In this document: piece after piece, positions 45,948-59,170 of the stretch
How the letters are laid out: every line of letters begins with the position of its first letter
Numbering within the stretch: the first letter of the stretch is position 1
Assembly: GCA_950295325.1 (NCBI GenBank)
Contig: OX485803.1
Coordinates: forward strand, 62,387,554 to 62,451,553
Reading direction: 5' to 3'
DNA length: 64,000 bases
Source of the DNA: Polytrichum commune
Taxonomy: Eukaryota; Streptophyta; Polytrichopsida; Polytrichales; Polytrichaceae
Made by a program: the position numbers and the translations under genes
Notes under the pieces: generated by a model
Database searches by the model: none
What the model saw: only the letters and a program-made list of their open reading frames with translations
What the model was told of the DNA's origin: nothing

Positions 45948-48900
45948 ATGGCCGACCCTCCCCCACATGAGGAAGGCTCTCATTGCAGGGTTTGCAACTG
46001 CGCCTTCACCACCTTCAAGCGCCGGGTACGTGTTTGTGATGTTCCATGCTATGTGAGATGATGATGTCTGCGTAAGAGGTATTGGTGTGGCAGTCTCCTG
46101 AGCAGATTTCTCTCAGATCTGATGTCCCTCTTTACATGTCTTCACGGATGTAAGGTAGACGTGTGTTATTTGAAAACATTACTATCTGCACCCACTTTTT
46201 GTAGGATATGAAGCACACAATTGTTGCGAGAGGATTAGCAATTCCAAATCGTGCGCTTAGCCATTTGCCTCATAATTTTGGGAGCTCAAATGAATATCTG
46301 ATGCATTGTCACAGATGAAGATTCTTGTGCTCATGGAGTGATCATATAGGTTCCCAATCATGTTGAGCATTGAGCCTAGAATGGTTAGCATATTCTGAGT
46401 GCATAGTCCAATTTCAAAACACTTGTCTGTTTGGTGTCCGTTCTTAGATCCACACCTAACCACATACCACTCAAATATTGGGGTCCAGATTATTGCTGTG
46501 TCGGAATTAGCCACGTGTACCTTAAAAGAGGCGGCTCCGATGTTGCCACTGGTGTGAATTATGGCGTTGCTTAATCTTGCATCAAGTTGGTCTAAGTGTA
46601 TACATATTCCCAAAACGTAATTGGACATCATGAGAATTAGAGGGACCTGAAGAACTTTGAAAGGAACACTTTGAAAAGGACAAGTGTGGACAAGCCAGCC
46701 TGCACCTGATCTCCCCCAAGAGCAAGCCCTGACATTCCCATGTGGTTGGTTGAAAATATCTGGTTCCCTTAGATACCCCCACTATGATCAGGTGCACTAT
46801 AGGTAGTAGGATGCACAGGAAACCAAATGCTAGGAAGGTCACCTATTCCAGCCCTAGGTGAGTCAACCTTGGAGTTCCCATAGGATCTGGGTCAAGGCTG
46901 TTTTTAAGCCGCCCTTTTACGGATATAGTTTCAAATGGTAAAGAGATTATGCATTCATTTGAACACAGTCCATGCTTGATCTCCTAAGCTCAGATGATTG
47001 AATTGATCTTTGGGCTGTTTAACTGGCGGGACAGTTTTCCAGAATGAGCTGATGCACTTATTAGTGCATTACAGTAAGTGGGCCTTAAATGGACACTTTG
47101 AGAGCTGCACCCACTCTTTGTAGGTCATGAAAGATGCAATTAGTGTGAGATGATTGACAAATTCAAATTGTGGCCATAGCCATTTTCCTCATAATTTCTG
47201 GAGCGCATATGAATACCTTGTTCATTATCAAAGTGAACATTCCCAAGCTCATTAAATGGCCATGTAGGTCCTGTCAGTTATTGTTGACTATGGAGCCTAG
47301 AATGGTTAACAAATTTCTAGCACATAGTCCAATCTCTTTTAAACATATGATGCCTTTTGGGTGTCCATACTTAGATCTACACCTAATCACACACCACTCA
47401 AATATAGGTGTCTGACTGAGAAAAGCGATTGAGTAAGGCCCATGTACCTTAAGGCATTTTTTTCAATTCTAGCATGCTCTATTATATTTTTGGAGGGTTC
47501 TCTGTTTGTTAAGTTTTGCATTACTCTGGTTGTGTGCTGATGATTCCCTCAACACACTGGTGTTTGAATTTAGTCATGAATTGTTTCTCTAAGAAAGTTT
47601 GCTATTTCTGCTCTTGTTTGTGCTAGTTCACATACGTCAGGCTCTTTAGCTTCCTGGGTCATATGCACAAAGATTGAGGGAAAGAATGGCAGTTATGCTC
47701 CTCATGCACAGGAAAGTTTGATTGCTTTGCGACAGCAGTTCATGTTACTTAACAGTGATCCCTTAGCTTCTGGTGCTCACAACAGTGTGATTGGAGCTAC
47801 AGACACCTATTTGACATTCTCTTTTGCATGTGATACAGCACCATTGCCGTTGCTGTGGTAGGAGCCTCTGCAATGAGCATTCCTCTAACCAAAAGGTAAG
47901 CAGATATTAAAGATGCGATATCTGGATACTGTTTGTTTTAATTTCTGGAAGCGTCATCTAATTGCATCGAGTGAGACATTGCAATTATTCCAGCAGCTAT
48001 GATGTCATCAGATGTTTCGTCAACCACCTTCTTTCCTCTGATAGCGTAACCAATAATCTCACAGCTGAGATGACATGGTTTGTGCTCATTTAGCAGTACT
48101 TATTATGGTTTTTTTGTTATATCAACACATGTATAGGCTCTTCCTCAATTTGGAATATACACTCCAGTTCGAGTTTGTGATGACTGCTGCAAACCTCCCA
48201 AGTAAGTTGCTTCAAGTTGGGGTCTGTTGTAAAAAATGAGGTTTTTGTGAAGCGAGTGTCATGAATCGTTTTCCACTTTGATCACAATTGAAGCCATTGC
48301 TGGCTCTGCTCGTGATAGTTAGGAACGGGAGCTTTAGTTTTGGCTTTGTAACTCGTGTTGTGATTCCATAAGGAACTAATGTATGATACTGGATTTGAGC
48401 ATGCATATCTTGGAGGAATTGTCACGACATGTACTTGGTACATAAGTTGAGCTATGTGGCACCCTCATCTACAACCTAATTCTGTTATTGTTGACTTATG
48501 CATTAGGCCCAGAGTCAAGCCTGCTATTGAAAATAGTCGGGGATCTGTTGATGATGCAAGCGCCTCTATAAGTAAATTAAACCTTTCTGAGGGGACTTCT
48601 TTTTTCAATAAAGATGAAGAGGCTACTCCTGCTCCACCAGCAACTCCAGCCTTTGAGTGCACATGTGGCATGCCTCTCTGTATATGTGAAGCTCCCACTC
48701 CCATTGCAGAGGTACCTTACAAGTTTGAATGCTTATTCTTAGCAGTTAATTTGAGGATAAATTGAAGGTTGTCGAATTCCTAGAAATGACTGTTTTTCTG
48801 CTGTTTGTTTATGGCTTCTTTGCTAACACAGTGGATTCTGTTGTAAGGTGGTTGCACCTTATCCAGTTGCAAGTGTGGCATCAGCTAAACCAAAGAAAGT

Positions 48901-51327
48901 ATCAGCTACTCAGAATCCAACACCTCTTGCAAGAACATCCTCATATGGAAGCACTATGCCTAGGTAGAAAGTCTGATCAGATTCTGTGGTCATGGTTGTT
49001 CTCATTTTTCCTTCCAGCACAGTTTATTACGTTGGTGGTTATTATTCCTTTACATATCTGACGATATAAGTGGCCCCTTGAATTTCTGTAATTAATTTTG
49101 GCTGCCTCATTATGTTTGTAAAAGGATTTTCTTTCGCTGTATTGGTCCTCAACAAGTCATACTGTTGATGCAGTCTATTCTTCCAAAGTGGAGGACAGCC
49201 TTCTCAAGGAACTAGCCGTGCTTTCTCGAATTCATATGATTTTACTGGAGAGGTACTTCTTATTAGTCTTCTGACCAACTTGTGTTTGGATACCTAGTCA
49301 TGCTGATTATATTGTTCTCCAAGTTTTGCACTCTAGGGTAGTAGAGGAGAACCATTCTTCCAGTCATCATAGGCAAACCTCTACCTGCCTTCTTTCCAAC
49401 TGTGGGGCTTCTTTTGTTGTGATAGGATTTTGCTTGTGTGCAACTTTCCTATGTAGGACATTTCTTAAGCTCAAAACAACTGTCCACTGGAAAGCAGTAT
49501 AATATTCTGTGAAGATTAGGTCAGCTGTGACTAGTATGGGGGGGAGCACATCACATGGGATTGATTTCTGACCATGCACTTCCTCCAGCTAAGCTATGAC
49601 CTTGTGTTCAATATACAATGGTTGTTGGTCAAGATATATATTGACTGGTTCAGGATAAAATATTTGAATTAGAAGGTTGTGTACCTTTCGTCCAGAGTAC
49701 TTCAGGATACACCCTACTCATGGAGTTTATTATGCAGCACTACCTTAATCAACTAGATTTTTTCTTCAAAGTTCTTAATAACAGTCTTGAATGTGAGCTG
49801 GAGGTCTATCTTGATTTCGTTCATCTCCGGGATATCTATCAGAGCACTTAGGCTGAATAGTTGATGAGGTGACCAAAAGTTTGGCAATTGATATTCAAAT
49901 ATTGCTGTGGATCTTAACTTACAGGGCTTAAGGGAGGCGGTCAAGGCTGGTGATGTTTCTGCCGTGAAAGATCTGTTGGCTCGGGTAGGTTTCAAATCCA
50001 ATAGCTGTGATAACAGATCTAAAGAAAATCATCATAGTTGCTAGCTCTGCATCATTCTGCATTTGTCCAAATTCCTTGTCTGTCCCTGCCCATAGGTTCC
50101 AGGAAACCACACTTAAACCACATGAAGAACATTTCTTCCCTGCAGGTTTTCTGATGATGTTGTAGTTAAAAACCTTTTGTTACAGTAGTTGTGTGTCACT
50201 AAATTGTATTGCATGTGCTTTGTTTTCAGGGCTTAAGTGCTAATTATGTTGACAAACAAGGCATGTCACTGCTACACTTGGTGAGTCTTACATACCTGCC
50301 AGTGCTAGGATTCTTTGTAGTGGAAATCTACAAAATTTCTATTTAGTTTTTATAAAGGAGGAAAGGTATCCCTCAATAGTTTTCTAGGATCACATCTAAA
50401 TATATATCATATAGAGGAGACATGCCCATAACCAAGCATTTAAGAGATTCTGTGCCAAATGTGGAGAAGTATAAGGCGGTGCAAATTTTTCCCGTGTAGG
50501 AAGATAGAAATCAGGACTGCAAAATTTTCGGTAATTTTATTCCTTAAATTGAAATAATTGTGAATTTTTGAAGCCAAAAGTTGGCCCGAACACATTACCA
50601 ATGTCTAGAGTCTGCCATAACTTCTCATTTTGAGATGAATTCCTCCTCATTTTAGCACACAAAACCAAGAACATGTGTCATGGCACTATCGATTCCCTAG
50701 TGATATCATAACTGAAGTCTGGTGGGTGAGCGGTCTACATGGAAACTCAACACTTAGGCATCATGAAAGGTGGAACCTTATTTTAGTCACCCGCAAAAAA
50801 AAAATTACTGAATTGAATCCTAGCCTAATCAAAATTATGGCACCCTGTAGATTCCCAACGGGGTCCTGTTTGGGAATAGATGGTTCTACTCTAGTGATCA
50901 TTGTTCTCCTGCTGCAGTAATAACATGATTCCTTCATCACTTGTTCTGCAGGCTGCGATGTTCAACTTCACAGAAATTACATTTATACTAATGGATGCTG
51001 GCGCCAATGTGCAAGCTAAAAACTCACAAGGTGAGAGCAGTGTTCTATCTTTGCAATTGATAGACTTGAGAAGAAATTTGCTGGATGAGGTTGCTGTTAT
51101 GTGGCATAGGTCATCACAGATCATCAGAAAATATTGAGCATTTATTGCAGATAGATAATCAAGTTGTACTTTAAATGTGCATGTCTTCGCCTAACTAAGC
51201 ATCTAGGCTGGCGGATGGTGGTCTTTAACTTTCTCAAATTGTTATTTCAGGTGAAACTGCTGTAGACTGTGCCCAAACAACATTGGGATATAAAATGCAG
51301 CAACGATTGGACAATGCAAAGAGATAG
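45948..51327 (+). CDS. FYVE zinc finger and ankyrin-repeat protein
   Basis: Ten exons join in frame to 288 residues: 45948-46025, 47839-47895, 48137-48201, 48507-48711, 48848-48963, 49174-49252, 49925-49984, 50230-50280, 50952-51030, 51251-51327. The FYVE finger spans 10-66 with zinc pairs C13/C16, C29/C32, C37/H40 and C59/C62, the basic patch RRHHCR (25-30) and RVCDDC. A linker (68-200) is Pro/Ser/Ala-rich and carries a cysteine knot, CTCGMPLCIC (118-127). Residues 201-288 form ankyrin repeats (GLREAVKAGDVSAVKDLL, GMSLLHLAAMFNFTEI, GANVQAKNSQGETAVDCA). FYVE fingers bind PI3P on endosomes, so an endosomal trafficking role is inferred. Plant relatives are often labelled Vps27-like. Exon 1 joins exon 2 within the finger. 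Confidence 0.85.
46206..46510 (+). repeat. Dispersed repeat family R2, copy 2 (in FYVE intron 1)
   Basis: Matches copy 1 through GGATTAGCAATTCCAAATCG, TTGCCTCATAATTTTGGGAG, AAGATTCTTGTGCTCATGGA, ATCATATAGGTTCCC and ACCACTCAAATATTGGGGTC. Same orientation as the host gene. Confidence 0.7.
47121..47460 (+). repeat. Dispersed repeat family R2, copy 3 (in FYVE intron 1)
   Basis: Matches copies 1 and 2 in the same order: TTCCTCATAATTTCTGGAGC, ATTATCAAAGTGAACATTCC, GGCCATGTAGGTCC, CACTCAAATATAGGTGT. It lies in the same intron as copy 2, in the same orientation. Confidence 0.7.
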
Positions 51328-52084
51328 GGCTGGCAATTGTAGTCATTGAGTTCTGGGCTTTCAGCTTGTGATTCATATAATCTCCATGGGATGTATCATG
51401 ATTGACTTCAGAAGGTCAGTTTGAAGTGCAAGGTCAAGCCTGCTATGGAGACTTTATTTGGTTAGAGAAAGACCCAAAGTGCCGAACAGCTCAAAATGCC
51501 CTTCGCTATGTTCTGGGGTAATTTACATGGATGTACCAAGAATAAGTGCTTTAGGAGGGCTTAGTCTTAATCAGAGAAACAAGAATTATCTTCCTGACTC
51601 ATTAAGCACTTGCCTTGCAATAGAATTTTCTCATCCTTGGATATGTGTAGTTTAAAATGGAAAGCAAATGTGTGTGTGTGTGTAGTTTTGAATGTGTGAT
51701 TCATATGATATTTAGGTTTATCTCTCCTCTTGCTTGATTAGAGAATTTTAATGTTTCTCTGACTTTGTCCTGTATATAGATGTTGGCAGTCTATGGTTGT
51801 TTGGTGGTAAATTTGCTTGTTTTTTGAATTCATGGTGTCAACATACATTTGGTTGAGATTCTATGCATAGGAGTAGCATCTGGCACAAATTGGGAATGTG
51901 GTAGAGAAGTGGTTTGTAATATGCTTGAGAGGATGCTTGAGGGGAGTTCCTTTGAACCGATAGCTGTATACGTTTCCATGGTTGGGGGTTGTAAAAGTTA
52001 GGAGTCCAGGAAAAAGGTTTCCTAGCCTTGAGTGGACTCGTGGAGTACAAGAGATTGTATTCAAAAAATGGGAAACTAATCAGT
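51328..52084. other. Downstream flank of the FYVE-ankyrin gene
   Basis: The nearest few hundred bases should be the 3' UTR. A (TG)n run lies at about 51670-51684. No gene recognised. Confidence 0.4.
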
Positions 52085-52580
52085 TTAGAATGGTTATCAT
52101 ATTTAGGGCACGTAGTTCAATCTTTTATAGACACATGCCCTTTTGGTATCTGTTCTTGGAGCCAAAGCTAACCATATATTACTCACTATAGATGTCCCAT
52201 CAAGATAAGTAACCCAATTAGGCATGTCTACCTTACCCAACCCAACTTCTCGTATATGAAACATGCAATCTGTAGGAGATGGTTAGCAAATCCTAATTGA
52301 TGCCATAGCTTCTTTCCTCATAACTTTTGGAGCTCATATGAATACCTATTTTGTTTATTATCAAAGTGAAGATTCTTGTGCTCATTCAATGGGCATATAG
52401 GTCCCCTGGGTTATGTTGCCTATTGAATTGAAAATTGTTATCATATTTTGAGCATGTTGTCCAATCTCTTTCAAGCACATGTCTTTTTTGTATCATGTAT
52501 TGGAGCCTCATGTCTTTTTGGTATCCAACTTAAATATAGTGTCCAATTAAGAAAAAGTGACCTTGTTAGGCATATCTACA
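52085..52580 (+). repeat. Dispersed repeat family R2, copies 4 and 5 head-to-tail
   Basis: 52085-52240 matches the second half of the family unit (AGAATGGTTATCATATTTAG, CCCTTTTGGTATCTGTTC). 52240-52580 matches the whole unit again (CTCATAACTTTTGGAGCTCA, AAGATTCTTGTGCTCATTCA, GGCATATAGGTCCCC). The unit may therefore be a tandem or a longer element. Confidence 0.65.
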
Positions 52581-54528
52581 TGAGGGGATGAAGTTTTAGA
52601 TGCAAGCATGCGAGAATGCATGCAACTCTGCAAAGATGTTTTGGTGATGTGGTGGCTTCTTGGGATAAATTGTCATGTGGGAAGAGCAATTGAAATTCTA
52701 AAATCTCTGAGGCATGAGAACCGGTTCATAGCACTAGCAGTGTGAACTTGCACTTTGGAAAAGTGATACAAGTTTTATAGCAAATAATAACGAGTTTTAG
52801 CTAGGGTTGAGTGCAGGAGGGGCTTAAGCAATATATTTTGTTTGTAAGCTTCTATACAATCATTATCCCCTATTATTATTGGTCCATTGCATAAAGGTAA
52901 ACCTTTGTATCCAGTCTCACCATGTTGCACTATGTATTGTATTTTGATTCATCAAAGTAATGCTTCCTCAAAAGCTTGATTGGTGTAGCACGAACATAAG
53001 TTGGCATGATTACAAAAAGACAACAAGATTCATGAAATCATAAAAACTTGGAGGCACCCACAACCAGTTGTTTTTTTTTATCCTTTCTCTCCCTTACAAC
53101 AATAACACATTTCTTCAAACATACTAGATTCCCCCCAAAACTTCGTTTCCGCACATGTTTTGTGCACCTCCTCGTTATAATTTCTACAACAATTTCTATA
53201 TGATAAAAACGCTGTCTCACATTACAACCCTGTTATCTCCACAGGCGGTTTCAGACGGGAATGTTGGGGATCTCAAGAGGCATATAAATTATGATGGACT
53301 TAATTCTACCTAAGTGGACTTTTAAACCAAAAACCCTTCAAAAAGTATACCAAAGAGGCAAATGAAGTGTTGGGAAGGGACTTGGAAGGGTTTAGCTGCG
53401 GAGCCATGGCTATGGCTCTCAAACCCTAGCTTCCTGCAAGTACCTCGATCAATCTCTGTCGAAACGTGAGCTTCGGGAGGAACCGGGGCTGGGGCAGTGC
53501 ACAATTTGGAATTTTGATTTTCGTGTCGGTGGTGAAGAAGAGGAGCCAAGGGGTCGTTGCCAAATCTGTGATGTAGGTGTCCCAGGTTTGTGATTAAGAG
53601 GAAGTTTGTTCTAATGGCATGTCTGTTCTTCAACTTGATCATCATCACCTTTTTCTCTGGTTTGATTTCAAACAATCCAGGAATGATTTACCTACACAAG
53701 TTCTCCGAATGTGATCATCTCTTGAGCTTGTTGAGGGATGTCTGTGTTGGAAATGTGGTTTTATCGTTGAATGTCACGGTTTTCGGGGCACATTATTGAT
53801 TCTTTTGTGAGTCTCTGGAGTCCGAATTTGCACAATGGCTGGGAATGCATTTCATCTAGGGTTTCCTGCACATGACGAGCAAGCCAAGACGGTTCCCCTC
53901 TTTGCATTAGAAAATTATTTCATTTATTCTCGTCTAGTCCAGATTGGGATTTCAAGCGAAAATTCCTCTTTGAAGGTTTAGAGGTTCAGAGCTCAGTTCA
54001 TATAATTTGAGGTAGAATCATTTCAAAAGCTAGACTTGTATGGTGAAGGCACTGCACTGACTTTCTGTAGTTATTGATTCTACCATCTGTGGAATGGGTC
54101 TCTCGTATCTTGGTAAGGGCCAATCAAATGCCATGGATTTAAATTCGAATCTCGGACTTCTCTGTATATCCAAATCTGTTCAATACACTACAGACAACTC
54201 TGTCAAGTCACTTTGCTACAGGAAATTCAGACTCCAGTAAAGACATCTGGGGTCTGAGTCTTTTTTGAGGTTTTGAGAGCTTGAATTTGCAGGGGAACAT
54301 GTGTCAAAATTATTCTTAGCAGACAGACACTATACTGAAACAACTTAGGTTAGGCATACGGGCACCTGAGCAATGCATTTGTCTTTGCTCTATCTCATCC
54401 GACTTTGCGTTATGAGATTCGGGGTTGATTAGTCGTCCAGGATTGTGTACTTGGATCTGCTTGTCAAGATGTGGAGCCATTCTAAGCTCTAATGTGTTTT
54501 GTGGTGCTACAGAGCTTGTGCATGATAG
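52581..54528. other. Intergenic and probable leader of the TCAIM-like gene
   Basis: No gene recognised to about 53200. Telo-box-like motifs AAACCCTAGC (53421-53430) and CTAGGGTTTCC (about 53857) mark a likely promoter and leader for the gene starting at 54529. Small upstream ATGs occur, for example MAMALKP and a stop near 53406. A 69-codon frame at 53590 has hydrophobic composition only. Confidence 0.4.
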
Positions 54529-57293
54529 ATGTGGGCATGGCGGATCCTGGTAAGGCACAATCCTCTTGGACAAGGAGGCTATAATGTGTTGCGTCCATCG
54601 TTGCAAGCTGCACGATGGGCTCATAATGAGGCACACACGCCTCCCAAGTTCAAGCAAGAACTACGGCGCCTTTATAAGCTCATTCACCCAGATCTACTCC
54701 ACAATTATCCTTCCAAGCAGGTACCATCTAGTTTCTTTACTTTGTAGTACTATTTTGGTGAAGTTTGGGTGTTCAGTATGACTTTCAGTGAAGATATGCA
54801 TAACTTAAACGGAACACATGGAACTGGTCTTTTTTGTAGGTCAGTATATAGTAAAAATTCAGATTAGATTTTCTGAAGAAATTGAAAAGAAAATTTCATG
54901 AAAGGTTCATGTTCTGCTCAGTAATCCTAGACTGAGAACCTGCTAAAGATGGACTGACAGAAGTTTGCAATTAACATGCAGGCAACCAATTTACGTTCCT
55001 TTCAGCTGCTACAGGAGTATTTGAATGCTGCAAAGGGTGGAAACACCTCTCATCGCTTCATATACCACTTTGAATTTTTTATCAGGCGTGCTGATAATAA
55101 TAATGGAGATGCAAACAATGACAATGTACTGGAACGAGTTGAAGTCTCACTTCCCCTGCCGCAGGTCAAGTTTCATCCACAAAGAGGAACTGAAATGTTG
55201 CCTGGCACAAAAAGTGCCATTGGGAAACTATTTGCCGCATGTGGGTTGTCTGCTGAAGTTACTGGAGGGTTAGCTGGTGATGAACCGGTGAGCCTCTCAG
55301 ACTTCTTCCAACAAGCTTCAGAGCGGCAAAGGCAGAATGAGGCTTCAGTTTTAAACCTTGAACAGCAGGTAATGCTGACTGCCGCACTTGGAAAACTTTT
55401 ATCGCAATTCTCTGAGAGATTAGATGTGTTGTTTTTGTCCAGCTAGGTGCCTTCTGCTGCACCTATATTTTATCCTATCTGAAGTCTCCATCTTTTTGTG
55501 TTGATCTGTCATTATAATTTGGCATCATCAATAGTAAGTCAATAAGTATGATTGCTCTGTGTAGAATTCTGAATAGGTGTAGGGCCATCCATCTCAGCAA
55601 CTTCTTATTTTAGAACCTCATACCAGAATTATGTTGTTGCAGGTCATCATGGTGAAGAATGCTATGCGAATGAGAAGTGGGATAACAGTGTCTTTTCTGC
55701 CAGCTTTAGCAGATGCACCTGTTGCAATGGTGATGGAAGCTTTGGAAAAGTTGGCAAAGGTGTTAGACAGAAGCAAAGATATTCCTTTATCTGGTTTTGC
55801 AATCATGGTAGGTGACTGCTATGGGATTGATGCACTTGGCAACCTTTGGATTGATCACAATGACAGAACCGAAATGTGGACCCAGTTCTTGCATACGGTA
55901 CGCACATTAGAACTGTCAGTGTAGATATTACTTGTTTTCTTCATATATCTGGAACTAGATTTACATGCATCATTTGTGTGAAATGCTGCTTGAGCAGTTT
56001 GTGAAACAGTGGCTATGATGATTGGCACATAAAATGTGGAGTACTGCAACCTCTTGAAAGACTTTCCGGTGTGTTCTATATTTAATTACTTTTCTGATCA
56101 TGTTTGCAGGTGGATCTGCCAGAAGCAGCAGCTCGGAAAGTGGCAGCAAAGGAGCGACATTCAAAGGAAGTAGAAGTTGCAAAACTCATGCAAGTGGCAA
56201 TGATCTTTACACATGCTTCACTGGCTGTCTCTCCTGCATATTCTCTTTTTCTATCAGGAATGGCAGAAGGTGCTAAGATTCATGGTTCCATAGGTGGCGG
56301 CAAGTTCAGTGAGCTGCCTGTACGAGTTACTGGTAAAAAATTTCTTCTCGGCTACTCTGTTCATTTTGCAATTTTTATTAACTAACGTATAATAGAGTTA
56401 CCCTTTAAGTTAATTAGGCTTTAGGTCTTGAGTTGGTCCCCTATGATTTTTCATTGGCTGTTCTGCATACAAAATCAATCATTTCTTTTCACTTGTGCAT
56501 GCTCGGAGGTTGTGTTGATTTTGAATGAAGAGCAACATGTTTCGGTTCATTGAGGGCCAAACACCTCTTGGCATTCTTTAATGAGTTAGTCAATATGGAA
56601 TGTTCTTCTGTCAAACCTCCAAGCGTTAGCGAAATTGGAAGGTGTTGTATGCAAAATAACCAACTCCCAAGCAAAAGCCATGTTGAGTTAGAGGATAACT
56701 CTAATATGGTGGCATTTCATTTGAATCAGATGGTTGACTGAAATGCATTTGGCTTGAATTTCAAACTTGTACGAATGGTCCCACATTTCAAAACCTCAAC
56801 TGCCTAAATCGTGCAGCTTACAATCAAACATGGCATTTACTGATCAGATGTGTTTGTTGTGGCAGAGGCTAATCGAGAAAGAATAGAGCTGGGGGGGAAT
56901 AGTAGTCAAACATCAGGTTGTTACATCGATGAAGATGCTGGGGCTGTTTTAGTTCCTGTTTCAGCCAATTATTTGGTAATATCTCAATTCATATCGCAGC
57001 GAGGTGAAGCAGCACTCACATATAAGAATAGACACGAGGATACGGAAAGAAGGCTTGGGGACCTCAAGGTACAAGCAAGAAAGAAGTTGAGACTTAGGCA
57101 CTTGACATTTGATCCTGTGCTTACCAGGGATCAACAAACATCTGCTTGTGTGAGGTTGTTAAGGAGTGCGCCAGACTTGTTGAGATACACAGAGGGCTTG
57201 TCTCTCTGCATTTCCAATGAGTTTCGGTTGCCCCTACCAGGCTCCAAAGGGCTAGCATGCCTTAAATGGGATTTCAGCGTGTCTGATTTGTGA
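54529..57293 (+). CDS. TCAIM-like mitochondrial protein (DUF4460/DUF4461, J-like HPD motif)
   Basis: Five exons join in frame to 494 residues: 54529-54720, 54982-55368, 55643-55897, 56110-56332, 56866-57293. The first 35 residues are Arg-rich and lack acidic residues before Glu34 (MWAWRILVRHNPLGQGGY), as in mitochondrial presequences. A DUF4460 region follows with KFKQELRRLYKLIHPDLLHN, where HPD (53-55) is the J-domain signature. The rest matches DUF4461, ending LACLKWDFSVSDL. Layout and length match animal TCAIM (about 496 residues), a mitochondrial protein. In plants the role is unknown; a J-protein partner of mitochondrial Hsp70 is a reasonable inference from HPD. All four introns have clean GT-AG ends. 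The frame at 54976-55446 is exon 2 plus read-through. Confidence 0.88.
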
Positions 57294-57371
57294 TGTTTGT
57301 CTATTACCTAATTGTCTGAAACTCTCACTACATAGTGGTTGCACAGGGATCTCAATATAGAGTCAATAGAT

Positions 57372-57600
57372 CTCCTGCCTGAATATCACGTAAGGTCAAT
57401 CCATATTTGCCTACGGTGTGTGGCCCTATTGTGGACTTCCAAATTCTGCAGACGATTTTAGATGTTTGATCAGATTGGAAAATGCTTTATCCGATTAGTA
57501 AGTATGGATCACAAAGATTTTCGTTTCAAGTTCAGAATTGGAGTTCAGATGCAAAAGTTGTAAGAGGGCAAAGTTCTCTTTCTCGTAAAGTCAACACATA
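57372..57600 (+). repeat. 229-bp inverted repeat, arm A
   Basis: The reverse complement recurs at 63771-64000 with about five differences in 229 bases. This arm starts 79 bases past the TCAIM-like stop, so it may lie in that gene's 3' UTR. The partner reaches the window's right edge, so the true repeat may be longer. Confidence 0.9.
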
Positions 57601-57951
57601 AGGTAAATGACTCATTCTTGACCAGCCCCCATTTTCGTAGCATAGGGTGGTCTATTCCTGTGCAACTTGACATGAATTATTGATCAGTTTTGACATTGTA
57701 TGATCAAAAATAGAAACACCACATCCTTGGGTAGCAGGGTATGAGGTGTAGATTGAAAGCATGCTTATGTGCCACACTTATTTATTACATGAATCATGCA
57801 TTATTGATTTTGAAACCAACCGTTGGTTGGAAAGAGGGTAAGCTATATAATGAGAATAGGAAAGAAAAATATTGACTTCAAAATCTCATGCTAACTTAGC
57901 TTTTGAGGAAAAAAGATTTGCAAAAATATGAATCTCTTTTGAACTCTATTA

Positions 57952-58895
57952 CCGTAGTTTACTAGCAGGTTAGGCAACCTTGCTGCCTAAAATTTAATTA
58001 AAGTTCAAAAAGTAGGTTCGGCACCTAAAAATAGTATATTCATATTTTCGGCAATTTTCTCTTTTAATTTTTAAAAATTCGGCTTACATTCATTTTTAAT
58101 TTTCTATTTCAACTTATATCTTATACATCTCTCTTGCTTTGAATGACAAGTAAGATGTGAGTGAAGAGTCGAGAATGCTCTGTGCTTTATGCAAGTAGAG
58201 TGGAGTTGTGTTCAACAATGCATATGGGATATGTAAACTTTGAGGTGAAGCACCTAGTTAGACGTCATTTTTATAACACGCATAACTTTTGCATTGAGTC
58301 TTCAAATCACATAAAATTTGTTGGAGGTGAAAGATTACTTGATTTCTAAACTTTTCTTAGACCAACAAAATTCCAAAAAAGTTCATCTTCTATGCACAAA
58401 TGAGCTCCAAAAAACTGTTATGAACGCATTTTAATTTTTGATCTTTACACGGCTGCAATGTTTTGTCCATATCTTTTGCATAAAGACTTATTTTGACACA
58501 AAACTTGTTGGAGGTGGAAGAAGGATTGATTTCTCAACTTTTGTTAGTTGGACAAAATTCTATAAAACTTCATCTTCTATGCTCAATTGGACTCCAAAAA
58601 TTTGTGTACAACACATTTTGAAAAGCCTCGCCTAGAGTCTTGCTACTTCTTAACCCATATTCTTTGTGGACTAATGTACGTGAGCTTGATTACAAAAGGA
58701 GCACCTTCTCTCCTTTAAAATTCACATATGCTTCCATTGTAAGTAAAACTCTAGTGAGAAGTAAAAATTTCTTACTTTTAGGCAATTTTGAAAAATAATT
58801 AATTTTATATTCGGCAAAAAATGCCAATAATATTCCAAAATGTTAGGCATCTATTTTTAGAATTATTTTGTGCCGAACCTGCTATTAAACTACGG
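57952..58895. mobile_element. Non-autonomous TIR element, 944 bp, copy B
   Basis: Inverted copy of 36569-37511, with ends CCGTAGTTTACTAGCAGGTT and the complement of CCGTAGTTTAATAGCAGGTT, TA on both sides (57950-57951, 58896-58897), one base longer than copy A. Identity is very high along the whole length, suggesting recent movement. No transposase. Confidence 0.85.
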
Positions 58896-58994
58896 TATTC
58901 TACAAAGGGAATTTTTTTTTGAACATCACACACATATATATGCTAAATTGCTTAGCTAGTTGGGAATGTGTTATTTACCTTAGGCTCTTGCAAT

Positions 58995-59170
58995 TATATT
59001 CACTAAGAAATCTAGAATGGTGTCAAGAGTTTCCAACACATAGTCTAATATCATTGTGACACATGTCTCTTTGGTGTCCCTACTTAACTAGAATCCTTTC
59101 TGAATGATGCTCAAATATAGATATCTCTAATTCAAAAGAGTAACCTCATAAGGTCCATATAACTTATCCT
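58995..59170 (+). repeat. Dispersed repeat family R2, 3' fragment
   Basis: Diverged match to the second half of the R2 unit (TAGTCTAATATCATTGTGAC, ACATGTCTCTTTGGTGTCC, CTCAAATATAGATATCTC). Starts about 100 bases after TIR element copy B. Confidence 0.45.
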
